A stretch of 64,000 nt of DNA from Mycobacteroides chelonae CCUG 47445 (GTDB lineage Bacteria; Actinomycetota; Actinomycetes; Mycobacteriales; Mycobacteriaceae). Below, piece by piece: positions 36,680 to 45,580 of this stretch. The DNA lies in NCBI RefSeq assembly GCF_001632805.1, contig NZ_CP007220.1, forward strand, positions 1,116,001 through 1,180,000. The letters run 5' to 3'. The notes under the pieces were generated by a model. That model was not told the origin of the DNA and did not search any database. It saw nothing but the letters and a program-made list of their open reading frames with translations. The position numbers and the translations under genes were made by a program. The first letter of the stretch is position 1. Each line of letters begins with the position of its first letter.

Positions 36680-39211
36680 TTATTCGACGCTGATGGCCTC
36701 GATGATGTTGAGCCGAGCGGCGCGGCGTGCGGGTGGGACCGAGCCCAGCAGGCTGATCGCCAGCGCGCCCACGGTGAAGGCCACCGCCATCGGGCTCGGC
36801 CGGAAGGTGACGTCGAAGTTCATGACGCTGCCGCTGACGAGGCTGAACAGCCACTGATCAATGACACCAATCAGCAGCCCCGCGACACCGCCCACGGCCC
36901 CAATGGCCGCGGCCTCGGCAAGAACCATGCCCAACGTGTATCGGCGGCTCGATCCCATCGCCCGCAGCACACCGATCTCCCGGCGACGTTCGAGCACCGA
37001 GAGCGTCAGTGTGTTGAGCAGTGCGACCGCGGCGACGAACACCACGATGATCCACACGGCGTTAGCGATCAGCATGCTTTGGTGTAGCGGGGCTTCCAGA
37101 CCGGCCAACGCGGCGCGGCCGTCGTACACATAGTTCGGTGCGGGCACCGCACCGCGTACGGCGGCCAGTAGCCGTCCCGGATCTGTGCTCTCGACGGCGG
37201 TGACTTGCAGTGTCGTCGTGCCCGGGCGGTCAAACCATGCCCGCATGCGTTCCAGGCTCATTCCGACGGTGCCGATGACCGTCGAGAAATAGGGAACCAG
37301 TGCCAGCACGGGCGTGCGCTGTGGACCGTGGGGCGTTTGCAGCTCCAGCTCGTCGCCCACCCGGACGTCGAGAGTCTTGCCCAGGTTCTGTGAGAGCACC
37401 ACGCCCCGGCCGGCGAGTACGTCCTGACGTACCCGATCGTCGAGCGCACGGAAAAGCGGATCGCGTGTGCCAGGGGAGAACCCGTCGAGCATCACGCGGG
37501 TGCCGCCGATGACGGCAAATCCGGAGGCACCTTCGACGACGTTCGCGACACCCGGCACCGCCGCCACCTTCTCGGTAAGACCCTGTGGCAGAACGTCAGT
37601 GGGGTAGCGGTCGGGTGAGTTCGCGCTCACCCAGACATCGACATCGGCGACCGGCGCGAAGATGGCGCGTGCGGATCGGATCATGTCGTTGTTCGTCCCG
37701 GTGATCACCACGGTGGTGACTACGGCGATCAGCACGGTCATGACCGTGGCCCACACCCGCCGCGGTGCGCGCTGGACCGTCGGCGCCGCCAGCGCCCCGG
37801 GTGAACCGAACACTCGGGCCACGGTGGCTGTCGCACCGACGATGAGTCCGGCCAGCGCGAAACCCAGCGCGATCTCGGCGACGAACAGTGCTGCGATCGC
37901 GACGAAGGCGAGCGACCCCGGTTGGTAGAGCACGGTCAGCATCGATGCTGCCAACACCGCCGCCGCCACGACTCCGCTGGCGACACGCAGCCAACGCGGC
38001 ACGTTGTCGGCCACGGAAACCCCGACGGGTGCCAGCGCCTCGATCGGTGACACCTTGTACACCTGCCGGGCGGCCATCGCAGACGCGGCCACACTGGTCA
38101 GTACCGTCGCGGCGACGGCAGCCGGGATCGCGTAGTCGGGCAACCAGTACTCGATGCGGGCTTCGAGCCCTTGGGTTACCGTCGGCGGCAAACGGCCAAT
38201 CGCCTTTCGGCCCAGCAGAATTCCGAGAGCCGAGCCGATGGCGCCGCCGATCAGCCCGAGGATCGCGGCCTCGGCGAGCATGTCGCGAATGATCGTGACG
38301 CGGCGCCCGCCGATGGCGCGCAGCATCGAGATGACCGGGCGGCGTTGGGCGATCGCCATGGTCATCGTCGTGTAGATCAGGAACGCGCCGACCACCAACG
38401 CGACCGCCGCGCCCATCAGGGCCATGTAGTTCATGAGCTTGACGCCGTCGCCAGCCCGCACCGCCCGCAGGCTCGGATCAGCGACGATCGCCCGGCCGTT
38501 CACGGCGGCGGTGACCCCGTCCCGAACGGTGGCTAGATTCGCGCCCGGTGTTGTGGTGACCAGAATCGAATCGAGCTGACCTTGCCGCCCGGTGACCTCC
38601 TGCGCCAACGGCAGTGGGGCGAGCACATAGTGCCCGCCGTTGAGATCCGCGAGTTGCTTGCCCTGGAGCACCTCGGCCACGGTGACCGAACCCGAGCCGA
38701 GCCGGAACGTATCGCCCCTCGTATGGCCGACGGACGGCCCGATCTGGACACCGGCGGCCGTCCGCGACGGTGCGTCAACCTTCACGCCGACAGCATCTTT
38801 CAAGGCACCTTCCAGCGCGGCGCTGCGGTCATCGGCGCCGAACAGCAGAACCGGTTCGGTATCGGTGGGCGCGGACATCCGGATCATCGGTGCCGCAGCC
38901 GCGACTCCGGGAACCTTGGCGACATCGGCCAGCACCGCCTCGGGGAACCCCGCATCGGTGATACCCGATACCTCGAGTGCGGCGACTCCGGCGACTCCGT
39001 CCGCCAGCCGGTTGACCGATCCGGTGATCGACCCGAAGATTCCGAATATCGCCACGAGATACATTGCGGAAACCGCCATTACGGCAACCGAGGCGACTGT
39101 GCGGCGACGATGCACAGTCAATTCGCGCAGGCTGAACACACGTAGCCGGCTCGCTGCGGCGGCGATGGTGGCTCCGGGGCCGTGCTGCTCCTCGCGTCCG
39201 CGGCCACTCAC
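36680..39211 (-). CDS. ABC transporter permease, MacB/FtsX type (double module)
   Basis: 843 residues with two FtsX-like modules. Four-helix bundles are at the N-terminus (VASVAVMAVSAMYLVAIFG), the middle (MALMGAAVALVVGAFLIY and three more) and the C-terminus (NAVWIIVVFVAAVALLNTL and two more). Large extracytoplasmic domains lie between them. Such permeases take part in lipoprotein or envelope-lipid export, or in mechanotransmission, rather than classic uptake. It starts with GTG overlapping the ATPase stop by four bases. Confidence 0.88.
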   Translation of the reverse strand: MSGRGREEQHGPGATIAAAASRLRVFSLRELTVHRRRTVASVAVMAVSAMYLVAIFGIFGSITGSVNRLADGVAGVAALEVSGITDAGFPEAVLADVAKVPGVAAAAPMIRMSAPTDTEPVLLFGADDRSAALEGALKDAVGVKVDAPSRTAAGVQIGPSVGHTRGDTFRLGSGSVTVAEVLQGKQLADLNGGHYVLAPLPLAQEVTGRQGQLDSILVTTTPGANLATVRDGVTAAVNGRAIVADPSLRAVRAGDGVKLMNYMALMGAAVALVVGAFLIYTTMTMAIAQRRPVISMLRAIGGRRVTIIRDMLAEAAILGLIGGAIGSALGILLGRKAIGRLPPTVTQGLEARIEYWLPDYAIPAAVAATVLTSVAASAMAARQVYKVSPIEALAPVGVSVADNVPRWLRVASGVVAAAVLAASMLTVLYQPGSLAFVAIAALFVAEIALGFALAGLIVGATATVARVFGSPGALAAPTVQRAPRRVWATVMTVLIAVVTTVVITGTNNDMIRSARAIFAPVADVDVWVSANSPDRYPTDVLPQGLTEKVAAVPGVANVVEGASGFAVIGGTRVMLDGFSPGTRDPLFRALDDRVRQDVLAGRGVVLSQNLGKTLDVRVGDELELQTPHGPQRTPVLALVPYFSTVIGTVGMSLERMRAWFDRPGTTTLQVTAVESTDPGRLLAAVRGAVPAPNYVYDGRAALAGLEAPLHQSMLIANAVWIIVVFVAAVALLNTLTLSVLERRREIGVLRAMGSSRRYTLGMVLAEAAAIGAVGGVAGLLIGVIDQWLFSLVSGSVMNFDVTFRPSPMAVAFTVGALAISLLGSVPPARRAARLNIIEAISVE

Positions 39212-39945
39212 CCTGGCGCCACCGACATCTCGTCGGAACCGAGCCGACCGTCCTGCAGCGTGATGACCCGATCGGTTGCCGCGGCGGCGTCGGCGTTGTG
39301 GGTGACCATCACCACCAGACGGCCGGAGCCCTCCTCGTGGGCGACCTCGGCGAGCAGCGCCAGGATGGCGGTGCCCGTATGGGAATCCAGGTTTCCGGTC
39401 GGTTCGTCGGCAAGGATCAGCGGTGGGTCCATCATCATGGCCCGTGCCACCGCGACGCGTTGCATCTCGCCGCCGGACAGTTCGGCCGGGCGGTGTTCGG
39501 TCCGCTTACCGAGGCCGACCCGGTCCAGCAGCCGAACCGCCTCCGCTTTGACCTTGCCGAGGCGGACGCCGTCGAGCAGCCTGGGCACCGCCACGTTCTC
39601 CCACGCCGAGAGCGTGGGCAGCAGGTTGAAGAACTGAAAGACGAACCCGACCCGATGGTGACGGAACTCCGACTGTTGCTCGTCGCGGAGCCTGCCGATC
39701 TCCTCACCGTCGAAGGTGATCGATCCCGAGTCGGGGGAGTCCAACGCCCCGAGCAGATGTAGCAGTGTGCTTTTCCCGGCCCCCGACGGACCGACGATCG
39801 AGACGAACTGGCCGCCGGACAATCGCAGGCTGATCTCGTTGAGCGCGCGCACCGTCTGCCCGCCAACCCTGTACTGGCGCACTACATTGCGCAGTTCGAT
39901 GGCCAGTTCGCGCTGGGGCGTATCGGCGTTGTCCAGTTGTCTCAA
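39208..39945 (-). CDS. ABC transporter ATP-binding protein (MacB/LolD type)
   Basis: About 245 residues. Walker A is GPSGAGKST, the signature LSGGEMQRVAVARAMM, Walker B LILADEPTGNLD and the H-loop VMVTHN. EFRHHRVGFVFQFFNLLPTLS is typical of LolD/MacB ATPases. The best start is the TTG at 39945, which has GGGAGG five bases before it; no ATG or GTG has a comparable site. It partners the double-module permease downstream. Confidence 0.88.
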   Translation of the reverse strand: MRQLDNADTPQRELAIELRNVVRQYRVGGQTVRALNEISLRLSGGQFVSIVGPSGAGKSTLLHLLGALDSPDSGSITFDGEEIGRLRDEQQSEFRHHRVGFVFQFFNLLPTLSAWENVAVPRLLDGVRLGKVKAEAVRLLDRVGLGKRTEHRPAELSGGEMQRVAVARAMMMDPPLILADEPTGNLDSHTGTAILALLAEVAHEEGSGRLVVMVTHNADAAAATDRVITLQDGRLGSDEMSVAPG

Positions 39946-40102
39946 GGTGGCCTCCCGTGAGACCGGGTTACCCGGCGCGCGGAGGCGCGGTCGGGATATG
40001 CGGAGCCTACTCCCGGCGCTCTCGCCACATATGGGCTTATGCGAGGTTCTTCGGTGAGCCCCGCAACCCATTGGTCGAGCACCGGCCACTGGTTCATGCA
40101 AG

Positions 40103-41434
40103 ATGGGTGCCATGCCGCAGGAGCTCACCGCCGAACAGGCCGCTGCACTGTTGAACCCCGCCGATACGCTGGGAATCCCTCTGGGCCCCGGCCAGCCACC
40201 GGCCTTCCTGCGCGCTCTCGGCGTGCGCACGGACTGGACAGATCTGCGGGTGTACGGTGCGCTGCTGGCGGTCGGCACCGAGCTGTTCTCGCGGCCGGGT
40301 GTGCACTACCTGTCGGGCTTTTTCGGCCCGCTCGAACGTGCGCTGCGGGACATGGGTGCCGATATCGAATTCGCCGCCGCGGACTTCCGCCGGTTCGGGC
40401 CATTACTTGAGCGCCAGTCGCCGCGGGTGATGACGACCGTCGCGGCGCCACCGGATGCCGACGGCTGGTGTTCCCTGTCGCTACACGCGGGCGGGACCAT
40501 TGGCGAGTTGCACCGCGCGGGCGCCGATCCGGAGCGACTGCTCATTGCCGAAGTCTCGGAAGGATATCCGCGCACCTACGGGTTTGGGGAGGATCATCGC
40601 CACGCGCTGCATATCGACGAGATCGACATCTTGGTGCGCTCGACGGATGCACCACTGGCGCTGCCCGGGGGTGATGCGGAGCCGTCGGATATCGATCGGG
40701 CGATCGCGCAGTACGCGGTGGGCTTCATCGGTCCGGGAGCGACACTGCAAACCGGAATCGGCGCCATTCCCAACCAGATTGCGGCTTTGTTGGCCGAAGG
40801 TGACGGCGGGGGCTACGGCCTGCACAGCGAGATGTTTACCGACGGCTGTATGCGACTACACCGCGCCGGCAAGGTCACCAACACCGGCAAGGGACAGTAC
40901 GGCGGCGTCAGCGTGACGACCTTCGCCTTCGGATCACCGCAGCTGTACGAGTGGCTGGACAACAACTCCGATGTCGCGTTCCTGCCGGTCGAGATTGTCA
41001 ACGCGCCAGAGGTTATCGGCGCCAACAACGACATGATCTCGATCAACGGTGCGCTCTCAATCGACATCCAGGGGCAGGTTGTCGCCGACACCATCAACGG
41101 AGGGCAGTTCAGCGGGATCGGTGGCGCCGAGGACTTCGTGGCCGGGGCCGGGCTGGAGCTGTCGGACCGTTCACTGATCTGCCTGCCCTCAACCTTTGAA
41201 AAGGATGGTGTGCTGCAGTCACGCATCGTGCCGTGGTTCGGTCCGGGTGCCGTCATCACCACGCCACGTCACCAGGTCGACGTGATCATCACCGAGTACG
41301 GCGCCGCAGAGCTGGAAGGCAGAACGGTCCGTGAGCGCGGAGAGGCGCTGGCATCCATCGCCCACCCGCAGTTCCGGGATGACCTGTTGGCGGCTGCTGA
41401 GCGTGCGTCGAATGGCCGCTCACCGGTCAGCTGA
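40103..41434 (+). CDS. Acetyl-CoA hydrolase/transferase family CoA-transferase
   Basis: 443 residues (440 if the ATG at 40112 is used). The family I CoA-transferase glutamate lies in GLHSEMFTDG near residue 240, preceded by GIGAIPNQIAALL and followed by GGAEDFVAGA and the C-terminal VIITEYGAAEL...RER(G/A) signature. Members move CoA among acetate, succinate, butyrate or 4-hydroxybutyrate. The acceptor here is not evident. It stands alone, convergent with the DUF3060 gene two bases away. Confidence 0.87.
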   Translation: MGAMPQELTAEQAAALLNPADTLGIPLGPGQPPAFLRALGVRTDWTDLRVYGALLAVGTELFSRPGVHYLSGFFGPLERALRDMGADIEFAAADFRRFGPLLERQSPRVMTTVAAPPDADGWCSLSLHAGGTIGELHRAGADPERLLIAEVSEGYPRTYGFGEDHRHALHIDEIDILVRSTDAPLALPGGDAEPSDIDRAIAQYAVGFIGPGATLQTGIGAIPNQIAALLAEGDGGGYGLHSEMFTDGCMRLHRAGKVTNTGKGQYGGVSVTTFAFGSPQLYEWLDNNSDVAFLPVEIVNAPEVIGANNDMISINGALSIDIQGQVVADTINGGQFSGIGGAEDFVAGAGLELSDRSLICLPSTFEKDGVLQSRIVPWFGPGAVITTPRHQVDVIITEYGAAELEGRTVRERGEALASIAHPQFRDDLLAAAERASNGRSPVS

Positions 41435-41436
41435 GC

Positions 41437-42117
41437 TCAACCCTGCTCGACGGTGTTGTTGTTACCGGACTTGGAGACTTCCGGTTCCCCGGAGTAATAG
41501 GTGACCTTGTTGTCGAAGCCCGAGACGCCGATCTTGCGGGCTGTTTCCAGGTGCACCGCGTTCTCGACACCGGACACCGTCAGGGTGTCGCAATTGCCCA
41601 TGATTTCAACGGTATTGGACACTCCGCTGACGTTGACCAGACAGCCGTCGCAGTTGACCGCGACCTGCTTATGCGTACCGGAGACGCTGAAGGTCGCACC
41701 CGCGGGCACGAAGGTGGGACCCGCGGGCGCGGTCGACGAAGGAGTCGCGCGGGTACGCGTGGCAGGTGGCACGAGAGTTGACCTGACGGGCAGTGAGGAT
41801 GTCGGACCCGTGCGCACATGCTGGGGCAGTGTGGGTTTGGCGGCGTAGAAGACCAATCCGGCAACTCCGGCCGTGATCAGGGCGAAGAAGACGATCAATC
41901 GCCGGCGAAATCTGCGGACAGGCGGCCGGGGCGGATAGGGCGTTCCGTAGACCGGCGGGGGTGGATACGGGCTCGACGCCGTCGGCGGGTACGGATACGG
42001 GTTCGGTTTCGTGACACCCAGTTCCGAGGTCCGCGCGGTCTCGTTCAGGGAGCGTTCCAGCTCTCGGATTCGGGCTTCGGGGTCACCGTCCGGCTCCACC
42101 CACAGATAGTCCCACAT
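41437..42117 (-). CDS. DUF3060-type membrane-anchored protein
   Basis: 226 residues from the ATG at 42117. The N-terminus (DYLWVEPDGDPEARIRELER) is helical and charged, a Pro/Tyr-rich stretch follows, one transmembrane helix (about 93-112) comes next, then a Thr/Pro linker and a C-terminal beta domain. That domain has repeated N-T-V turns (VSGVSNTVEI, VSGVENAVHL, VSGFDNKVTY, SGNNNTVEQG) and a Cys pair, as in DUF3060. It is probably exposed outside the membrane. Function unknown. Confidence 0.78.
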   Translation of the reverse strand: MWDYLWVEPDGDPEARIRELERSLNETARTSELGVTKPNPYPYPPTASSPYPPPPVYGTPYPPRPPVRRFRRRLIVFFALITAGVAGLVFYAAKPTLPQHVRTGPTSSLPVRSTLVPPATRTRATPSSTAPAGPTFVPAGATFSVSGTHKQVAVNCDGCLVNVSGVSNTVEIMGNCDTLTVSGVENAVHLETARKIGVSGFDNKVTYYSGEPEVSKSGNNNTVEQG

Positions 42118-42147
42118 AGGGGCCACCGCGGCGGTAGCGTTTTGACT

Positions 42148-42537
42148 ATGGGTTCCTCCGAGATTGTCGCTGCCGAACCACAACTGTTCGTCACCGACTT
42201 CGAACGCGCCATCGGCTTCTACGTCGACACGCTCGGATTCGAGGTGGCCTTCACCTACGGCGAGCCGCCGTTCTACGGCCAGGTGCGCCGGGGAGGGGGG
42301 AGCCTGAACCTACGCAAGGTCGTTGGCCCGGTCTATGACGGCAATTTCCTTGCCACGGAACATGATCCGCTTTCCGCCATACTCACGACCTACAAGCTGG
42401 GCCCCTTGCATGACGAGTACCAGGCGGCGGGTGTGGCCTTCCATCAGCCCCTGCAGACCGAGGAGTGGGGCAGCGTCACCTTCATCGTGAAAGACCCCGA
42501 CGGGAACCTGCTGTTGTTCTCGGGTGCGGAAGCCTGA
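42148..42537 (+). CDS. VOC-family (glyoxalase/bleomycin-resistance-like) protein
   Basis: 129 residues, one glyoxalase fold with paired beta-alpha-beta modules: PQLFVTDFERAIGFYVDTLGFEV near the N-terminus and VTFIVKDPDGNLLLFSG at the C-terminus. It could be a lyase, dioxygenase or binding protein; the substrate is unclear. TAGCGT at 42135-42140 seven bases before the ATG suggests a leaderless transcript. It is divergent from the DUF3060 gene with about 30 bases between starts. Confidence 0.82.
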   Translation: MGSSEIVAAEPQLFVTDFERAIGFYVDTLGFEVAFTYGEPPFYGQVRRGGGSLNLRKVVGPVYDGNFLATEHDPLSAILTTYKLGPLHDEYQAAGVAFHQPLQTEEWGSVTFIVKDPDGNLLLFSGAEA

Positions 42538-42581
42538 AAAGAAGCTCTCGCCATTGGGGCGCCGAGCGATGACAATGAGGC

Positions 42582-42956
42582 ATGCGATTGCCAACCTCAT
42601 TTGAAGGGCTCGTCACCGACGGCGGCAAGTCCATCGTGTACGGCGAGCCGTACACGACAGCCGACGGCACCCTGGTCATCACGGTTGCCAAGGTGCGCAG
42701 CCGGGGCCGCGGCGCCGACGGTGAAGCCCTGGAAACGCGTGCGAGACCATTAGGAGTCTTCGTCGTCAAGGACGGGAATGCTCAATGGCAGCCTGCTTTT
42801 AACGCCGATCGGGCCTCGACCCTGGGCATACTCACCGGAATGGTCGCGGCGGTATTGGGACTGACAGCCCTGATCCGCCGGCCGCCATGGCCTGATCTCA
42901 CCTTGCCGGGATGGTCACCGGCAGAAAACCCGCACTGGTTCCGCGACAGGCGCTAA
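42582..42956 (+). CDS. GerW/YtfJ-family protein with C-terminal membrane helix
   Basis: 124 residues. Residues 4-82 match the GerW (sporulation protein YtfJ) pattern: GGKSIVYGEPYTTADGTLVITVAKVR followed by ARPLGVFVVKDGNAQWQPAF. A hydrophobic segment (TLGILTGMVAAVLGLTALI) and a Trp/Pro-rich tail follow. Mycobacteria do not sporulate in the Bacillus sense; such homologs are widespread in actinobacteria with unknown role. The ATG at 42582 is the only start that keeps the domain; its Shine-Dalgarno is weak. Confidence 0.75.
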   Translation: MRLPTSFEGLVTDGGKSIVYGEPYTTADGTLVITVAKVRSRGRGADGEALETRARPLGVFVVKDGNAQWQPAFNADRASTLGILTGMVAAVLGLTALIRRPPWPDLTLPGWSPAENPHWFRDRR

Positions 42957-42986
42957 CCGCTCAGCGCCTGCCGCGGCAGCCAATCG

Positions 42987-43601
42987 CTACTTCGGGGTGA
43001 CGGTCTCCTTGAAGGTCCCGTCGCCCTGGTTCAGCCAGGTGATGGTGCCCTTCTGGAATTCGCCGATCCAGCCGCCCTTGGCGACATCGGGTCCGCCGGC
43101 CGTCTCCGCCTCGTCGGCGGTGGGGAAGCCGAGCGTGCCGCCCGCGCCGCCCTGCTCGGTGTACACCTTCAGGATTTCGCCCTGAACCAGATGCGCACCG
43201 GTGGACGGCGAGCTGAAGATCGTGCCCTTGGCGAAGGCCTGCACCGTGCCGTCGCCCACCTTCTCGGGCTGCCCGGTCGGCAAGCCGAGCTTGGCTTCTC
43301 CACCGGCCTTGGTGTACGCCTCGGCAACCGGCGGCTCCAGCGTCACATCGCCGACACCCGGCACATTGACGGTGGAGGGAGCCCCGGCCACGACGGAGGA
43401 CACCGCACTGCTGGCCGACGAAGCGGCACTCGATGCGGCGCTACCACCAGCGCTGATGGCCGAGGATGCCGCACTGGTCGCGCTCGACAGCGACTCCTTG
43501 GCGGCGTTTTTGTCATCTTGAGAACACGCGACGACGACTGCTGCTGACATGGCGACGATGGAAACCGCGCCTGCTGCTCGTTTCATCAGATTGGTATCCA
43601 T
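42987..43601 (-). CDS. LGFP-repeat lipoprotein
   Basis: 204 residues from the ATG at 43601. The signal peptide ends in VVVAC (lipobox). An Ala/Ser-rich low-complexity linker (about 40-75, repeated SSAxSA) precedes LGFP-type repeats: LGLPTGQPEKVGDGTVQAFAKG and LGFPTADEAE...GWIGEFQKGTITW. LGFP repeats bind or follow cell-wall polymers in actinobacteria. TACGTT at 43608-43613 six bases before the ATG suggests a leaderless mRNA. Downstream of it lies the GerW-like gene, convergent. Confidence 0.83.
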   Translation of the reverse strand: MDTNLMKRAAGAVSIVAMSAAVVVACSQDDKNAAKESLSSATSAASSAISAGGSAASSAASSASSAVSSVVAGAPSTVNVPGVGDVTLEPPVAEAYTKAGGEAKLGLPTGQPEKVGDGTVQAFAKGTIFSSPSTGAHLVQGEILKVYTEQGGAGGTLGFPTADEAETAGGPDVAKGGWIGEFQKGTITWLNQGDGTFKETVTPK

Positions 43602-43730
43602 GAACCGAACGTAACAATGTAAACCGGACCAATAGGTGAGTTTTTCGATGTTCACCAATTGGTCATCGGGCGATTTCGGTGGAAAAAGGCGCGTTGAACG
43701 CACGAAAATGCACCGAAATTACGCGAAAAA

Positions 43731-44207
43731 CTACGAAACCGGTGTCAGCTCGCAGACGTAGTCGCCGACGACGATGTGTACCTCGGTCGCATCCGGAACC
43801 GTGGGGGTGGGCACGACGTTGAGCTGGAACTGCTCACGGCCGAACTCATCGGTGGTCCCCGGCCACTGTTCCTGCAGGATGTCGCTGATCAGACCGGCGA
43901 CTGCGGGTTCGGTGATGCGGTAGGTCTCGGCCTGGCAAAACTTCGAGTACACCTCGGTGACCCGGATGCGCGCCTTTTCGATGGGCAGGGTGCCCAGGTC
44001 ATCGCCGGTTTCCGGGTCGCGTACCGCGGTCCCGGTGGCCCCGATGACCGAGAAGATCATCCCGACCTCGACACCGGCCTCGTCGCCCTTGTTGACCAGC
44101 ACCGAGTAGCGGTCGACGATATCGGCGACCTTCCCGATGATCGGGTCAACGGGCTCCGGCTCCAGTTCACCAGCCGATTGCTCCGCTGGTTTCGTCTCTT
44201 CAGGCAT
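43731..44207 (-). CDS. Small acidic protein with FlgT_C-like beta domain
   Basis: 158 residues, acidic, no signal peptide or membrane segment. The centre (VDRYSVLVNKGDEAGVEVGMIFSVIG, then DPETGDDLGTLPIEKARIRVTEV) resembles the C-terminal domain of FlgT-type proteins, a barrel often used for binding; the similarity is by eye. It overlaps by eight bases the end of the upstream membrane-protein gene, so the two are likely partners. Function unknown. Confidence 0.7.
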   Translation of the reverse strand: MPEETKPAEQSAGELEPEPVDPIIGKVADIVDRYSVLVNKGDEAGVEVGMIFSVIGATGTAVRDPETGDDLGTLPIEKARIRVTEVYSKFCQAETYRITEPAVAGLISDILQEQWPGTTDEFGREQFQLNVVPTPTVPDATEVHIVVGDYVCELTPVS

Positions 44208-44787
44208 TGCCCACGCCGACGGTGTAGTTGTTGGGGCGCGACGCGGTCTCGATCTTTTGCCGCTCCGGCTGCCCGGCGGTCTCGGCCGTCGCGAAATCGG
44301 TCTTGGCCTTGGCCACCGCGGCGCTTGAGACGTTCTCCGACTCGCGCAGGGCCTGGAAGGCGTGGCGCAAAGTCAGGCGGCTGATGGTCAGCGCGAGGTT
44401 CAGCGCGCTGGAGGCGGACTGCTTGTTGCCCTCGTTGAGGTCGTTCGATGCGGTCGCAAGGTGCTTGTCCACGTCGATCATGCCTTGCAGGGTCACCATC
44501 GTGGCGTACGCCGACTGCCCGACATTGCGATCAAGCTTGTTGCTCTGCTGAATGCGGTGATACAGATCGGCAATCAAGATCCCGGAGACGAGGGCAAGCA
44601 GCGGTGTGACGATGCCCTGGACGAATCGGACGAGTTCGGTGTCGCCCGCCGTGAAGCCGACAACCGCCGCGACGATGGTTGCGACAACCGCCGCTCCGAC
44701 GATCGTCCAATGAACCAGCGTGGGCTTCGGGGGAAGCTGATCTGAATTTGCCAACGTCGTTACCGTCCGTTCGGTGAGTGGACACAT
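44200..44787 (-). CDS. Membrane protein with two N-terminal helices and cytosolic helical domain
   Basis: 195 residues. Two hydrophobic helices (about 27-46 and 58-74; VHWTIVGAAVVATIVAAVVG and VTPLLALVSGILIADLY) precede a soluble helical region (about 80-180) rich in Ala, Asn and Lys. I do not recognise the family. It leads a two-gene operon with the acidic protein. The layout is like a small membrane sensor or scaffold. The exact start is unsure; ATG at 44787 has a weak Shine-Dalgarno. Confidence 0.65.
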   Translation of the reverse strand: MCPLTERTVTTLANSDQLPPKPTLVHWTIVGAAVVATIVAAVVGFTAGDTELVRFVQGIVTPLLALVSGILIADLYHRIQQSNKLDRNVGQSAYATMVTLQGMIDVDKHLATASNDLNEGNKQSASSALNLALTISRLTLRHAFQALRESENVSSAAVAKAKTDFATAETAGQPERQKIETASRPNNYTVGVGNA

Positions 44788-44964
44788 TCATTGCATCCGT
44801 GACCCCATGAGCACTGACCGGAGCATGCTAACACCGTGTACAGCTTCATCCAAGGTGAGGTTACGTGCATTACTCGATGTTTGCTGAGTGTTGCGATCGC
44901 GTCGGATTTCTCCGAATATTGTTGAATCGCAAGGGGTATCGATAGGGGCCCTATCGGGCAGTTC

Positions 44965-45399
44965 TTAGCACTGTTGCGCGGCGGCGGCGTTCGTCGCCAC
45001 GATCACCGCAGCTTGCCGGTCCGCGGGCAGCTCGTGCCAGGACTTGTGAAATGTCCCGGGGCCGACGTTCCCAGTGGTCTGGATGGACTGCAGATAGCCC
45101 TCCACGAGCTGGGTGGGGCCATCCTGCTTCCCGGTCATCCAGTCGGCGGCCGCACGGCAGGCCTGGTAGTACTCCTCTTCCAGGGAACTGGGTGCGGCGT
45201 CCACGGACGTTGTGACGCCCGCTGGCGACATCCCCGAGCCGGAGGCCGGAGGCTGTGCCGCCGGTGCCTCGATCGGGGTGGTGGAGGCGCCGGCCGGGTT
45301 GGGAGCCGCCTTCTCGTCGGATTTCGACGTGCATGCCGCACCGATCAACGGGACACAGAGGGCCATCAGGGTCGCGGCGATGCGGATTGGGACGGTCAC
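44965..45399 (-). CDS. lpqV: LpqV-like lipoprotein
   Basis: 144 residues from the GTG at 45399. The signal peptide ends in lipobox IGAAC, then a Pro/Ala/Ser linker, then a helical domain with EEEYYQACRAAADWM...LVEGYLQSIQ and a C-terminal Cys. Size, layout and place beside the cysteine-dioxygenase/rhodanese pair match lpqV (Rv1064c). TACTTT at 45406-45411 six bases before the GTG suggests a leaderless mRNA and decides this start over the adjacent GTG. Function unknown. Confidence 0.82.
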   Translation of the reverse strand: MTVPIRIAATLMALCVPLIGAACTSKSDEKAAPNPAGASTTPIEAPAAQPPASGSGMSPAGVTTSVDAAPSSLEEEYYQACRAAADWMTGKQDGPTQLVEGYLQSIQTTGNVGPGTFHKSWHELPADRQAAVIVATNAAAAQQC

Positions 45400-45448
45400 C
45401 ACTCCAAAGTAGCAAGTGCCTACCAGCGGCAACATTTACTCACTCAGA

Positions 45449-45471
45449 GCTTTTGCCCTGGGGGCAAAAGC
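45449..45471. promoter_or_regulatory. Perfect 10-base inverted repeat in the lpqV/cysteine dioxygenase divergent region
   Basis: Arms GCTTTTGCCC (45449-45458) and GGGCAAAAGC (45462-45471) flank the three bases TGG. It lies 50 bases upstream of lpqV and 110 bases upstream of the dioxygenase gene, the position of an operator controlling one or both. As RNA it would form a short stem, but it has no T-run after it, so it does not look like a terminator. Confidence 0.55.
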
Positions 45472-45580
45472 GCAGGAAAACGCCGGTACCATTTCAGCTG
45501 TGATGGGACACAGGGGTTTTCAGGGGTGGTGTTGCGGCTAGCCGCCACCATCCCTGCCCCTGCCATCGATTTGAGCCTTC

